Source: an uncultured Saprospiraceae bacterium
Lineage (GTDB): Bacteria; Bacteroidota; Bacteroidia; Chitinophagales; Saprospiraceae
Length of the DNA stretch: 64,000 bases
Reading direction: 5' to 3'
Assembly (NCBI GenBank): GCA_937924805.1
Contig: CALDTZ010000017.1
Location: 1-64,000 of the forward strand
The translations under genes and the position numbers were made by a program. The notes below the pieces were generated by a model that was given only the letters and a program-made list of their open reading frames with translations, was not told where the DNA came from and ran no database searches. Numbering within the stretch: position 1 is the stretch's first letter; each line of letters begins with the position of its first letter. Positions 55,070 to 63,505 of this stretch are shown one piece after another.

Positions 55070-56237
55070 TCTGGAGACAAAAATTAACCATGATGGATTG
55101 TTGCACAAGACCTATAATGGAGCAATTGTGCCACCCATTGTACAAACTTCTTTATTTACCTTAGGAGATTGGGATGGTGCAGAAAAAGCATTCTCGAACC
55201 CAACAGAGTCACTTATTTATTCGCGTTTACATAACCCTACATGTCAAATTGTTGAAGCAAAAATAGCCGAATTAGCAAATGGTGAAGCAGCAAAACTCTA
55301 TGCTTCAGGAATGGGAGCTATATCGGCTGCTATCATGCATTATATAAAGGCGAATGCTCACATAATCACGATTAAGAATATTTATGCCCCTGCCCACAAC
55401 TTTATATCCAATTATCTTCCTCAAAAATGTAATGTAGAGGTAACCTATGTTTCTGGAGAAGATGTGAATGAGTTTGAAAATGCAATTAAAGAAAATACCG
55501 TCCTTATATATTTAGAAAGCCCAGCTTCTGTAACCTATCAGTTACAGGATTTGAAAGCGATAGCTGCGTTAGCCCAAAAGTACGGTATAGCTACAATTAT
55601 AGATAATACTTGGGCGACACCCATATTCCAAAAAGCACTTGATTTTGGTATTGATTTAGAAGTACATTCAGTTTCGAAGTATTTAAATGGGCACAGCGAT
55701 GTTATTGCCGGTGTTGTCATCGGTAAGAAATCAATACTTGATCATATGTTACTTAATGAAATGGCATTATTTGGTGCCAAGATGGCTCCATTTGAAGCGT
55801 TTTTAATCTTAAGAGGATTACGTACCCTTATTCCTAGATTGAAGCAACACCAATCGAGCACTTTGGAAATAGCAAACTATTTAGAAAGTGATAATAGAGT
55901 ACGCACTGTTTATTACCCTGGACTTGATAGTTTTCCCCAGAAAAAATTAGCAGAAAAACAAATGACAGGTTATACAGGACTTTTAAGTTTTGAGTTAAAT
56001 ACAGATAAATTAGAAGAAATTAAATCTTTTGTAAATAAGCTAACTATTTTTAAGCTTGGTGTCAGCTGGGGCGGTCATGAAAGTCTAGTCTATGCACCTT
56101 ATATTAGTTATTCCAGAGAGTTGACGGCAGAGCAATTCGCAAAGACAAATATTTCTGCAGGCTTAATTCGTATTTCTATTGGTTTAGAAAGTGTGGTAGA
56201 TCTAAAAAATGATTTGAATCAAGCACTGGATTATTGA
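55053..56237 (+). CDS. Cys/Met metabolism PLP-dependent enzyme (cystathionine/methionine gamma-lyase family)
   Basis: From a TTG at 55053 the product is 394 residues, the usual length of the family; TTG at 55020 would add 11 residues. It carries GAIVPPIVQTSLF, IYSRLHNPT, the GMGAISAAI region, DNTWATPIFQ and the PLP lysine in HSVSKYLNGHSD. The position of the methionine gamma-lyase-specific Cys in YGCTFAFL-like segments reads IYAPAHNFI, so that residue is absent. Cystathionine gamma-synthase, beta-lyase or a related activity is therefore possible. The gene overlaps the NhaC-type transporter gene and its end overlaps the convergent DUF6438 gene by 7 bp. Confidence 0.87.
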   Translation: MEKKFNLETKINHDGLLHKTYNGAIVPPIVQTSLFTLGDWDGAEKAFSNPTESLIYSRLHNPTCQIVEAKIAELANGEAAKLYASGMGAISAAIMHYIKANAHIITIKNIYAPAHNFISNYLPQKCNVEVTYVSGEDVNEFENAIKENTVLIYLESPASVTYQLQDLKAIAALAQKYGIATIIDNTWATPIFQKALDFGIDLEVHSVSKYLNGHSDVIAGVVIGKKSILDHMLLNEMALFGAKMAPFEAFLILRGLRTLIPRLKQHQSSTLEIANYLESDNRVRTVYYPGLDSFPQKKLAEKQMTGYTGLLSFELNTDKLEEIKSFVNKLTIFKLGVSWGGHESLVYAPYISYSRELTAEQFAKTNISAGLIRISIGLESVVDLKNDLNQALDY

Positions 56238-56989
56238 CTTTTTAGTACATTTTCATATTCAGCTTGAGTGACGTGAACATCCCTTCTTAAGTCTTTCAAA
56301 AGTTCATCTCCTTCAACAAGCGAAGCATCATAAGTGATTAGCCAATCATTTTGTTTTGGATGTATCCGACTTAAAATTCTGACACCGTACTTGTTGCGCA
56401 CAATTTTAAACCATGAAGGTAGATTTGTTTCTTCTGTTAATTTTAGAATTATTCTAGTCTTATCAATCGGTAAAGGGGGAATTTCACCTTCGTTTATATC
56501 ATCAACATTGGCAGGAGATTTGAGCGTCCAACCATCCGTGGATTTTGCAATTTTTTCCATTGCATCTTGTATTGCCATTAATGCATCTGGTCTGCCTTCT
56601 TTTCCTTTAACAATTTTGAGTGTGTCAGAATCTGAGGGGCAGTATCCAATAGCTGCCATTGGATAATCAGGTATATTACTTTCATACATTGTTGGATAGG
56701 CTTCAAAATCAGATAATAGGTACAATGATTTTAATTCATCGAAAGACGTTTTATCCACTTTTTTTGTAAAAACCCCAAGATTATCCATAAATCGTTGAGC
56801 ATCTAAGATTGCAGTACCATCATCCTTTATTTCAAGGGTGTAAATTGGACATCGACCAAAACATGGAGATTTTTTTAAATAAAACTGAACAAATTGCCCC
56901 TCCATTTCACTTTGGATAGCATCCATTTTTTTGGTTGTTTTACAAGAAAAAAACACGAATCCAATCAGACTTAAAAGTAAATACTTCAT
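56231..56989 (-). CDS. DUF6438-like lipoprotein
   Basis: The 252-residue protein has a lipoprotein signal with lipobox ending FFSC (Cys16). The next region holds the motif LKKSPCFGRCPIYTLEI, which matches the DUF6438 pattern with its paired Cys residues. The C-terminal half (about 165-252) has no recognised domain. Cys in GYCPSD is a further possible ligand or disulfide partner. It lies 33 bp downstream of the arsenosugar radical-SAM gene on the same strand and may be in that operon. Function is unknown. Confidence 0.8.
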   Translation of the reverse strand: MKYLLLSLIGFVFFSCKTTKKMDAIQSEMEGQFVQFYLKKSPCFGRCPIYTLEIKDDGTAILDAQRFMDNLGVFTKKVDKTSFDELKSLYLLSDFEAYPTMYESNIPDYPMAAIGYCPSDSDTLKIVKGKEGRPDALMAIQDAMEKIAKSTDGWTLKSPANVDDINEGEIPPLPIDKTRIILKLTEETNLPSWFKIVRNKYGVRILSRIHPKQNDWLITYDASLVEGDELLKDLRRDVHVTQAEYENVLKSQ

Positions 56990-57022
56990 ATTTCTTAATT
57001 TCTATTTTGCTTCATCGATGCT

Positions 57023-58099
57023 TTAAGCATCTACGGTGCCGCCACAACTGCTTCCTGCTCCTGCGGTACAGCCATAACAATGTTGGTTAACAACAATCGA
57101 TCTTGCTACAAATTCATCCATATCAAACGTTGATAAATGGGTGCCTTTCACTGCAGATTTTAAATCTAACATTTGATTAAAATCACAATCATAAATATAA
57201 CCATCCCAACTTACAGAGATTGTATTTCTGCACATTAATCCTTCAATCGTATTTACATTAAAAGCATTGACCAATTCTGACATATAGGATTCATAGTTTC
57301 CAGATTCGATTAAATAATCTAGAAAGCGACTCACAGGTAAATTCGTAATAGCATAAAGTTGATTAAAAACAATCTCAAACCTTCTCTTCAACTGTCTTTT
57401 AAATTCACCTTGTAATTCCATTTGATCACCAGGCAAAAAAGCTCCAGAGGGATTAAAAACTAAATGAAGATTTAATCCACTTCCTTCAACACCATAACCT
57501 ACTTTGTTAAGTTGTTGTAAAGCTTCTATAGAATCATCAAAAACGCCATCTCCTCGCTGACTATCTGTTCTTGTTTGTGTAAAATATGGTAATGAAGAAA
57601 CAAGTTCAACATTATGTTTCGCAAAAAAGGCAGGCAGATCGTAATATTTTGGGTGCGCTCGTAATATCGTGAGGTTACAACGATTTATGACTTTAATTCC
57701 TTCGTTAGAACAAGTTTCAACAAACCATCTGAAGTGTGGATTCATTTCTGGGGCTCCACCCGTTATATCAACTGTTTTAATTTGATGTTTCCGTAAAATC
57801 GAAAGACACTCATCAAGGGTTTCCTTAGACATGTTTTCTTCTTTACGGTCAGGTCCTGCATCTACATGACAATGAGCACAAGTCTGGTTACAAAGTTTCC
57901 CAATATTTATTTGAAGTATTTCAGGAATAACAGGTACAATGCCTTTACTAAATCCACTCTTAATCAATGTTGATGCAAACGGCTCAAATTTATTTTCGAG
58001 ATCGAGACCCCTTCCATTTAATACATCAATTTGTATCATGGTATCCGCAAGATTTGCATTTCTTCGCTTAAGAGTCTTTGTTTTTTGTTTAACTCCCAT
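57023..58099 (-). CDS. arsS: Arsenosugar biosynthesis radical SAM protein ArsS
   Basis: The 358-residue protein carries the radical SAM cluster CNQTCAHCHVD (Cys-x3-Cys-x2-Cys) and the family features GGAPEMNPHF, NRCNLTI, YDCDFNQML and the C-terminal HCYGCTAGAGSSCGG. ArsS is linked to conversion of methylated arsenic to arsenosugars by adding a 5'-deoxyadenosyl group. Some homologs are reported as selenoproteins; here the C-terminal positions are Cys. It starts one base after the stop codon of the peroxidase-like gene, so the pair is tightly coupled. No ArsM gene is visible in the window. Confidence 0.9.
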   Translation of the reverse strand: MGVKQKTKTLKRRNANLADTMIQIDVLNGRGLDLENKFEPFASTLIKSGFSKGIVPVIPEILQINIGKLCNQTCAHCHVDAGPDRKEENMSKETLDECLSILRKHQIKTVDITGGAPEMNPHFRWFVETCSNEGIKVINRCNLTILRAHPKYYDLPAFFAKHNVELVSSLPYFTQTRTDSQRGDGVFDDSIEALQQLNKVGYGVEGSGLNLHLVFNPSGAFLPGDQMELQGEFKRQLKRRFEIVFNQLYAITNLPVSRFLDYLIESGNYESYMSELVNAFNVNTIEGLMCRNTISVSWDGYIYDCDFNQMLDLKSAVKGTHLSTFDMDEFVARSIVVNQHCYGCTAGAGSSCGGTVDA

Positions 58100-58435
58100 T
58101 TACATTGTATGTTTTTTAACGTGATTCATCATTTGTACACTATTAACTAATGTAGCCCCACTTTTAATAGCAGCAGCAACATGAACAGCTTCCATCATTT
58201 GCTCTTCATCAGCACCTTTTTTTAAACATGTTAACGAATATGCATCTATGCAGTATGGACATTGAACGGTATGTGCAACAGCCAAGGCAATCAGTGCTTT
58301 TTCTCTAGCTGTCAAGGCACCTTCTTTAAAAACACTAGTGTAATAATCGAAAAATTTGTCACCAAGTTCTTGTTGAAACTCTGTAATATTTCCAAACTTT
58401 TTTAGGTCGTCCGGATTAAAATATGATTCAGCCAT
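58100..58435 (-). CDS. Arsenosugar-associated peroxidase-like protein (carboxymuconolactone decarboxylase/AhpD fold)
   Basis: The 111-residue protein has the AhpD-like fold with the redox motif CPYCIDAYS and the preceding basic-helix segment LTAREKALIALAVAHTVQC. It matches proteins that co-occur with ArsS and are annotated as arsenosugar biosynthesis-associated peroxidase-like. Its stop codon is immediately followed by the ArsS start. It is preceded by a -7 element on the minus strand. Confidence 0.9.
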   Translation of the reverse strand: MAESYFNPDDLKKFGNITEFQQELGDKFFDYYTSVFKEGALTAREKALIALAVAHTVQCPYCIDAYSLTCLKKGADEEQMMEAVHVAAAIKSGATLVNSVQMMNHVKKHTM

Positions 58436-58451
58436 TTATTTCTATTTCATA

Positions 58452-58459
58452 CAAAACTA
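58452..58459 (-). promoter_or_regulatory. Promoter -7 element TAGTTTTG for the arsenosugar operon
   Basis: On the minus strand TAGTTTTG matches TAnnTTTG and lies 16 bp before the start of the peroxidase-like gene. No ArsR-type site is evident and no clear -33 TTTG is seen. Confidence 0.45.
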
Positions 58460-58588
58460 AGGTAGTTAGGATAAAGTTTACGTATTATTTGTATAAATGC
58501 CATATTTGGACAAAAATGAAAATACGGAAACGTATATAAGTGTTGAAACGAATAATTTCATTAATATCGTATTATAATATTTATTGAT

Positions 58589-59101
58589 TTGAAAAGTAAA
58601 GGGTTTCTTGCTAGCTTTCTATTTTGTTTTTGTTTGATTTTTACAAATTGTAAAAACGTAAACTCAGATAACGATTACCCAGAACTGAGTGGTCATATTT
58701 TAAAGATAGAAAAGAGTGCTGGGAGTCTGATTTCATTCGAAGGTTTAGAAACCACCATTCCCTCTTTTTTTAATTTTGGCTATTTTTCTAAATCGCTACC
58801 TACATTTCTAATTGCCAAAGATTTGAATGTCGGAGACAAAGTTGAAATATTTGAATTAGGCGCCTTAGAATTTGAAATGGAGAATAAATTGATCTCTATC
58901 CTTATTGCGAGCCCTACAAGTGAGGATTACAAGATTTTAAATGTGTCTAATTACAATGAATTCTCACTTGCTTATCCACAGCTCAAAAATTTATTTGAAA
59001 TTTGGATTAAAACAAATTGTACAGAAAACAGTTGTAATAACATTAAATGGAAAAACGATCTGAAAGCAAAATTGCTTGTCCAACAAGCACTAACTAAATA
59101 A
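58589..59101 (+). CDS. Inorganic pyrophosphatase-like lipoprotein, probable pseudoenzyme
   Basis: The 170-residue protein starts at TTG 58589 and has a lipoprotein signal with lipobox ending FTNC. From about residue 45 it aligns by eye with soluble family I inorganic pyrophosphatase: FFNFGYF in place of the PCNYGYI segment, LNVGDKVEIFELG in place of the domain core, SEDYKILNV in place of the EDAKLVAV segment, and a C-terminal helix KAKLLVQQALTK. The GDPxD metal-binding aspartates are missing and the first tyrosine is changed, whereas ED.K of the later motif persists. It is likely to be an inactive or repurposed secreted version. It stands 7 bp before the acetyltransferase gene. Confidence 0.6.
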   Translation: MKSKGFLASFLFCFCLIFTNCKNVNSDNDYPELSGHILKIEKSAGSLISFEGLETTIPSFFNFGYFSKSLPTFLIAKDLNVGDKVEIFELGALEFEMENKLISILIASPTSEDYKILNVSNYNEFSLAYPQLKNLFEIWIKTNCTENSCNNIKWKNDLKAKLLVQQALTK

Positions 59102-59108
59102 ACAAACT

Positions 59109-60332
59109 TTGGGATACTTTTGTACAAGTAAAAGCAATACTAAAACAAGTCTAATTGACAACGAAAATACCAGTATTATTCCTATTCAAATAAAAATAGA
59201 AAATAAGATCATAGATAATGATCAATGGGATACGTTAGGGAAGCAAAACATATATCTTTCATCTCAGTTTTTAAATGTTATTAATAATAATCCACCATCG
59301 GATTTAGTAGGGAGATTTGTTGAGTTTTATAAAAAAGAGGTACTTATTGGTATTGCTTATTTCCAAATAAAGGATTTGAATCTTGCTAAAAGCATGAGAC
59401 TTGATAGTCAATCTAAACCTAAAAGGAATTTATTTAGTGGCCTAAAAAATATTATTTTAAAGAGGATTAATCAAAAGATTCTGATTTTAGGTAATCTTTT
59501 AGTTACAGGTGATAATGCTTTTATTTTTGATAAATCAATAAGTGAGGAAGAGTCCCAAAAGCTTTTAAATCAGGCCGTAGATAAATGCTTGAAGATGGAA
59601 AGATCATCAAATAGTAAAATTAATACCGTTTTAGCGAAAGATTTTTTTGTAGACGAATCGAAACGTAAGATTCAGTTTTCTCAATCTTGTTATACTGATT
59701 TTAAAGTGCAGCCTAATATGATCTTCCATCTTGATCCTACTTGGAAAAACATAGAAGGATATCTTGCTTCGATGAAAGCTAAACATAGAAAAAGAGCTAA
59801 GAGGGCTTTTAAAAAAGGAGTAAATCTTGAATTTAGGTTGTTAAACGCTGAAGAAATAAGAAACTATAGAGACAAAATCTATGATCTTTATAAACAAACA
59901 TCAGATAGCGCAGGTTTTAATCTTTTTGTTTTAAATCCTCAATATTTTCAAAGCTTGATTCTAAATACGAATGATGATTTTCAAATGCACGGCGTCTTTA
60001 ATGAAGAAAAAATGGTTGCATTTTACACAACAATCATGCACAATGGATCATGTGATGCTCATTTTTTAGGGTACGATAAGAAAGAAAATTCAACGAGTCA
60101 GCTTTATTTAAATATATTATTTAAACTGGTTGAAAAAGCTATTTATTTCCAGAGCAATGAACTCAATCTTTCAAGAACGGCAATGGAGATTAAGAGTTCT
60201 ATCGGTGCGGAATCATATGATATGACATTACATTTAAAGTCGGAAAATAGAATTCTAAATTTCTTTATCAATAAATTTCTTCTATACTTCATTCCCATAG
60301 AGGAATGGGTGCCGAGATCTCCTTTTAAGTAG
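59109..60332 (+). CDS. GNAT/BioF2-like (FemAB-type) acyltransferase
   Basis: The 407-residue protein resembles GNAT/BioF2-like proteins with duplicated acetyltransferase folds. A segment WKNIEGYLASMKAKHRKRAK (212-231) is typical of the FemAB or BioF2 type, and the second fold continues with MVAFYTTIMHNGSCDAHFLGY (about 302-322). No signal peptide. The start TTG at 59109 is uncertain, because no ATG precedes the conserved part. It might acylate a sugar or amino group of an exported compound. The SGNH hydrolase gene begins 109 bp downstream, and together they precede a carbamoyltransferase cluster. Confidence 0.75.
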   Translation: MGYFCTSKSNTKTSLIDNENTSIIPIQIKIENKIIDNDQWDTLGKQNIYLSSQFLNVINNNPPSDLVGRFVEFYKKEVLIGIAYFQIKDLNLAKSMRLDSQSKPKRNLFSGLKNIILKRINQKILILGNLLVTGDNAFIFDKSISEEESQKLLNQAVDKCLKMERSSNSKINTVLAKDFFVDESKRKIQFSQSCYTDFKVQPNMIFHLDPTWKNIEGYLASMKAKHRKRAKRAFKKGVNLEFRLLNAEEIRNYRDKIYDLYKQTSDSAGFNLFVLNPQYFQSLILNTNDDFQMHGVFNEEKMVAFYTTIMHNGSCDAHFLGYDKKENSTSQLYLNILFKLVEKAIYFQSNELNLSRTAMEIKSSIGAESYDMTLHLKSENRILNFFINKFLLYFIPIEEWVPRSPFK

Positions 60333-60441
60333 AAGTTTTTAAAATTTTAACTTCATCATTTATAAGTTGATTATGTCGTACGATTTCCAATCTAAAGACT
60401 AATTCTTTATGATTTTAACAATGAAATTGTAAATTGCAATC

Positions 60442-61479
60442 ATGTCTGATCCTACTTTTTCGTTTGTTCGAAAATTCCAATTTTTTCTGGTGTTAAGTGC
60501 ACTTTTTTTATTGTTTGTTTTTTTTGTTGGTGAAATAGGAACCCGTGTTCTACTTGATGAAAAAAAAATGGACGACAAATTTAATTATGACTCAAAACTT
60601 GGGTGGATACCTAAATCAGATTATACCGTGTCTGGGCATTTTCAAGATAGTAAAGGGAATCGATATCTAACGACCTATTCTACTAGTAAATATGGATTTC
60701 GAACTTGGGGAGATGTAAAAACGACACAACCAAAGGTTCTTTTTATAGGTGATTCATATACTCAAGCAATAGAAGTAGGCAACGATAGTTGTTTTTACAA
60801 TAGATTAAAGGATTCAATGAATATTGAAGTATTTGCATTTGGGGCTAGTGGATATGGCCAATATCAGGAGTCTATGATTATTGACAAAGTGATAGACGAA
60901 ATCCAACCGGATCTCATAGTTTTACAAACATGTGACAACGATTTTCTTGATAACAATGTAGCTTTAGAAAAAACAAGTAATTATAAAGTAAATAGGAGGC
61001 GACCTTATTTAGATGTTAATGGTGTTGAATATTATAGTCAAGCACAATCAAAAATGATCTTATTTCTTGAAAATTCTCATTTTATCAGACTTTTAATTCG
61101 GAAATTGCAATACGGAATCATGAATAAGGTTACTATCCCTGCAGAAAAAAGAATCGCGGAAGATGCTGAAAACTTCAATGAATATCAAGCATCCTTAATC
61201 GCAACTGACCATGCAGTAAAAGCAATTGTTAAAGCTGCAAAAGGAGTTAAAATAGTTTCATTTACAGCTAGTAGTTTTAACCCTCAAATGAAGGATATGA
61301 ATAAAATTCTAGAAAATAATAATATCCCTTATACGAATCAAACTTCTTTAAGCATTGATTCAGTTAAGCAAAACCAAATTGTAACATCTTCGGATCAATA
61401 TCATTGGGTTGATGCCGGACATAGGATAATTGCAACTGAATTGACACCATTAATAAAGGCTCATCTTAATAGGAATTAG
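60442..61479 (+). CDS. Membrane-anchored SGNH/GDSL hydrolase-like protein
   Basis: The 345-residue protein has one N-terminal membrane helix (about 11-31) and a soluble SGNH domain. Block I is IGDSYTQ (nucleophile Ser105), block II has GASGYGQ (Gly134), block III has CDNDFLDN (Asn166), and block V has DQYHW with Asp318 and His321. These are the canonical residues of esterases and acetyl-transfer domains. It is probably a periplasmic or outer-face deacylase or acyltransferase. It ends 2 bp before the carbamoyltransferase gene, so the two are cotranscribed. Confidence 0.88.
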   Translation: MSDPTFSFVRKFQFFLVLSALFLLFVFFVGEIGTRVLLDEKKMDDKFNYDSKLGWIPKSDYTVSGHFQDSKGNRYLTTYSTSKYGFRTWGDVKTTQPKVLFIGDSYTQAIEVGNDSCFYNRLKDSMNIEVFAFGASGYGQYQESMIIDKVIDEIQPDLIVLQTCDNDFLDNNVALEKTSNYKVNRRRPYLDVNGVEYYSQAQSKMILFLENSHFIRLLIRKLQYGIMNKVTIPAEKRIAEDAENFNEYQASLIATDHAVKAIVKAAKGVKIVSFTASSFNPQMKDMNKILENNNIPYTNQTSLSIDSVKQNQIVTSSDQYHWVDAGHRIIATELTPLIKAHLNRN

Positions 61480-61481
61480 AA

Positions 61482-63347
61482 ATGTATATTTTAGGAATTT
61501 CTGCATATTATCATGATTCAGCCGCTGTAATAATTAAAGGTGATGAAGTGATTGCTGCTGCACAAGAAGAACGATTTACTAGAAAGAAGCAAGATCCAAG
61601 TTTCCCTGAAAATGCAATTGCTTATTGTATGAAAGAAGCCGGGTGCCAAGTGGAAGACATAAGTTATATCGCTTTTTATGATAAACCTTTTTTGAAATTC
61701 GAACGGTTGTTAGAAACTTATTATGTATTCTCACCGAAAGGTGTTCTTTCATTCATTAAATCCATTCCAATTTGGATAAAAGAAAAGTTTTTCCTTAAAA
61801 GAGAAATCAAAAAGGGATTGTTGAAAATAGGTGCTTTTGATTTTAAAAAAGTAAAACTTCTCTTTCCTGAACATCATTTATCTCACGCAGCAAGTGCCTT
61901 TTACCCTAGTTCATTTCATAATGCAGCTATTGTAACCCTAGATGGAGTAGGTGAGTGGGCAACAAGTACGATCTGTCATGGTGTAGATCATAAAATTACT
62001 ATTAAGAAACAATTGGATTTTCCTCACTCCATCGGTTTGTTATATTCGGCATTCACTTATTATCTCGGATTTAAAGTGAATAGCGGGGAGTATAAATTGA
62101 TGGGTTTGGCACCTTATGGAATAAAAGATAGCCATGAGGTCAATGAATTCAAAACTAAAATAAAAAATAAGCTTATAAGGATTAAAGCTGATGGATCTAT
62201 TTGGATGGACCAACAATTTTTCTCCTTTGCTTATGGTGATCGTATGGTTCCCGATAAGAAATGGAATAAATTATTTGGAATCCCAAGAAGATTATCTGAA
62301 TCAAAGATTGAACAAATACATTGTAATATGGCACTAGCCATTCAAGAGGTTACGGAGGAAATTGTATTAAATATTGTTCAACATGCAAAGGATATTACGG
62401 GGTCAGACTCTTTATGTTTGGCTGGAGGTGTTGCATTAAATTGTGTGGCAAATGGGAAAATTATAGCGGCCAATATTTTTAAAAATGTATATATTCAACC
62501 AGCCGCAGGTGATGCAGGTGGTGCTTTAGGAGCAGCCTTAGCAGCATATCATATATTTCTTAATCAGGAACGAAAAATGTCTGGTCCAGAATCAGATAAA
62601 ATGAAGGGTAGTTATTTGGGCCCTAGGTTTAGTGACTTAGATATTGAATATGTAGCAAAAAAGTATAAATCTGTTTATCACAAAGAAAATAATAGAGTAG
62701 ACCTGTATGACTCAGTTGCTTTGTCCTTAAGCCAAGGAAAAATTGTTGGGTGGTTTCAAGGACGAATGGAGTTTGGACCTCGAGCACTGGGTAACCGAAG
62801 TATTTTAGGGGATCCAAGGAGCCCGGAAATGCAGTTGAAATTAAATCTAAAAATAAAATATCGAGAAAGTTTCAGACCTTTTGCCCCCTCAGTCTTAGCT
62901 TCTGAACGATCTACTTATTTTGATTTGCCGGTAGCATCTCCTTATATGCTGTTAGTTAGTCCATTAGCAAGTTCACAAATGAAAACATTGCCAGAAGGAT
63001 ATCATTCTTTCGAAATGAAAAAAAAGCTTTATGTAGAACGATCATCATTGCCAGCAATAACGCATGTTGATCATTCAGCTCGAGTCCAATCCGTACATAA
63101 AGAAACAAATGAACCTTATTACAACCTAATAAATGCGTTTGGTAAAATTACAGGAATCCCAATACTTGTAAATACGAGTTTTAATGTTAGAGGAGAACCC
63201 ATTGTTTGCACACCAGAAGATGCCTTTAAATGCTTTATGAGCACCGAAATGGATATTTTAGTATTAGAGAATTTCGTGTTTTATAAGGAGGAACAACCCA
63301 CTTGGTCAAAAGAAAATGATATTAAAACTACTTTTGCATTAGATTAA
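61482..63347 (+). CDS. Carbamoyltransferase (NodU/SxtI/HypF-C type)
   Basis: The 621-residue protein has the N-terminal ASKHA-like Kae1/HypF-C fold. It starts MYILGISAYYHDSAA, with QEERFTRKKQDPSFP and then FPEHHLSHAASAFYPSSF (His131, His132, His135) that bind metal and carbamoyl adenylate, and LAGGVALNCVANGK. The C-terminal carbamoyltransferase domain begins with GWFQGRMEFGPRALGNRSIL and runs through DPRSPEMQL, TSFNVRGEPIVC and the final acidic part. It uses carbamoyl phosphate to add a carbamoyl group to a hydroxyl. It overlaps no neighbour; the SGNH gene ends 2 bp upstream and the small DUF5989 gene follows after 7 bp. Confidence 0.93.
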   Translation: MYILGISAYYHDSAAVIIKGDEVIAAAQEERFTRKKQDPSFPENAIAYCMKEAGCQVEDISYIAFYDKPFLKFERLLETYYVFSPKGVLSFIKSIPIWIKEKFFLKREIKKGLLKIGAFDFKKVKLLFPEHHLSHAASAFYPSSFHNAAIVTLDGVGEWATSTICHGVDHKITIKKQLDFPHSIGLLYSAFTYYLGFKVNSGEYKLMGLAPYGIKDSHEVNEFKTKIKNKLIRIKADGSIWMDQQFFSFAYGDRMVPDKKWNKLFGIPRRLSESKIEQIHCNMALAIQEVTEEIVLNIVQHAKDITGSDSLCLAGGVALNCVANGKIIAANIFKNVYIQPAAGDAGGALGAALAAYHIFLNQERKMSGPESDKMKGSYLGPRFSDLDIEYVAKKYKSVYHKENNRVDLYDSVALSLSQGKIVGWFQGRMEFGPRALGNRSILGDPRSPEMQLKLNLKIKYRESFRPFAPSVLASERSTYFDLPVASPYMLLVSPLASSQMKTLPEGYHSFEMKKKLYVERSSLPAITHVDHSARVQSVHKETNEPYYNLINAFGKITGIPILVNTSFNVRGEPIVCTPEDAFKCFMSTEMDILVLENFVFYKEEQPTWSKENDIKTTFALD

Positions 63348-63354
63348 TTAAACT

Positions 63355-63504
63355 ATGGAATTTTTACAAGACTTATGGAATTTTATGAAGACGAGGAAGA
63401 AATGGTGGTTGCTACCAATGATTCTAGTTCTTTTAATATTAGGCTTATTATTAATATTTGCTGAAAGTTCTGCTTTAGGATCATTTATATATACCTTGTT
63501 TTAG
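63355..63504 (+). CDS. DUF5989 small membrane protein (SxtK-like)
   Basis: This is a 49-residue protein translated from the ATG at 63355 and ending at TAG 63502-63504. The N-terminus is amphipathic (MEFLQDLWNFMKTRKKWWLL), followed by one membrane helix and the ending SALGSFIYTLF. This closely resembles DUF5989 proteins, which sit next to carbamoyltransferase genes and, as I recall, correspond to SxtK in saxitoxin clusters. It starts 7 bp after the carbamoyltransferase and ends 1 bp before the SxtJ-family gene. Its small size makes it easy to overlook. Confidence 0.85.
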   Translation: MEFLQDLWNFMKTRKKWWLLPMILVLLILGLLLIFAESSALGSFIYTLF

Positions 63505-63505
63505 A

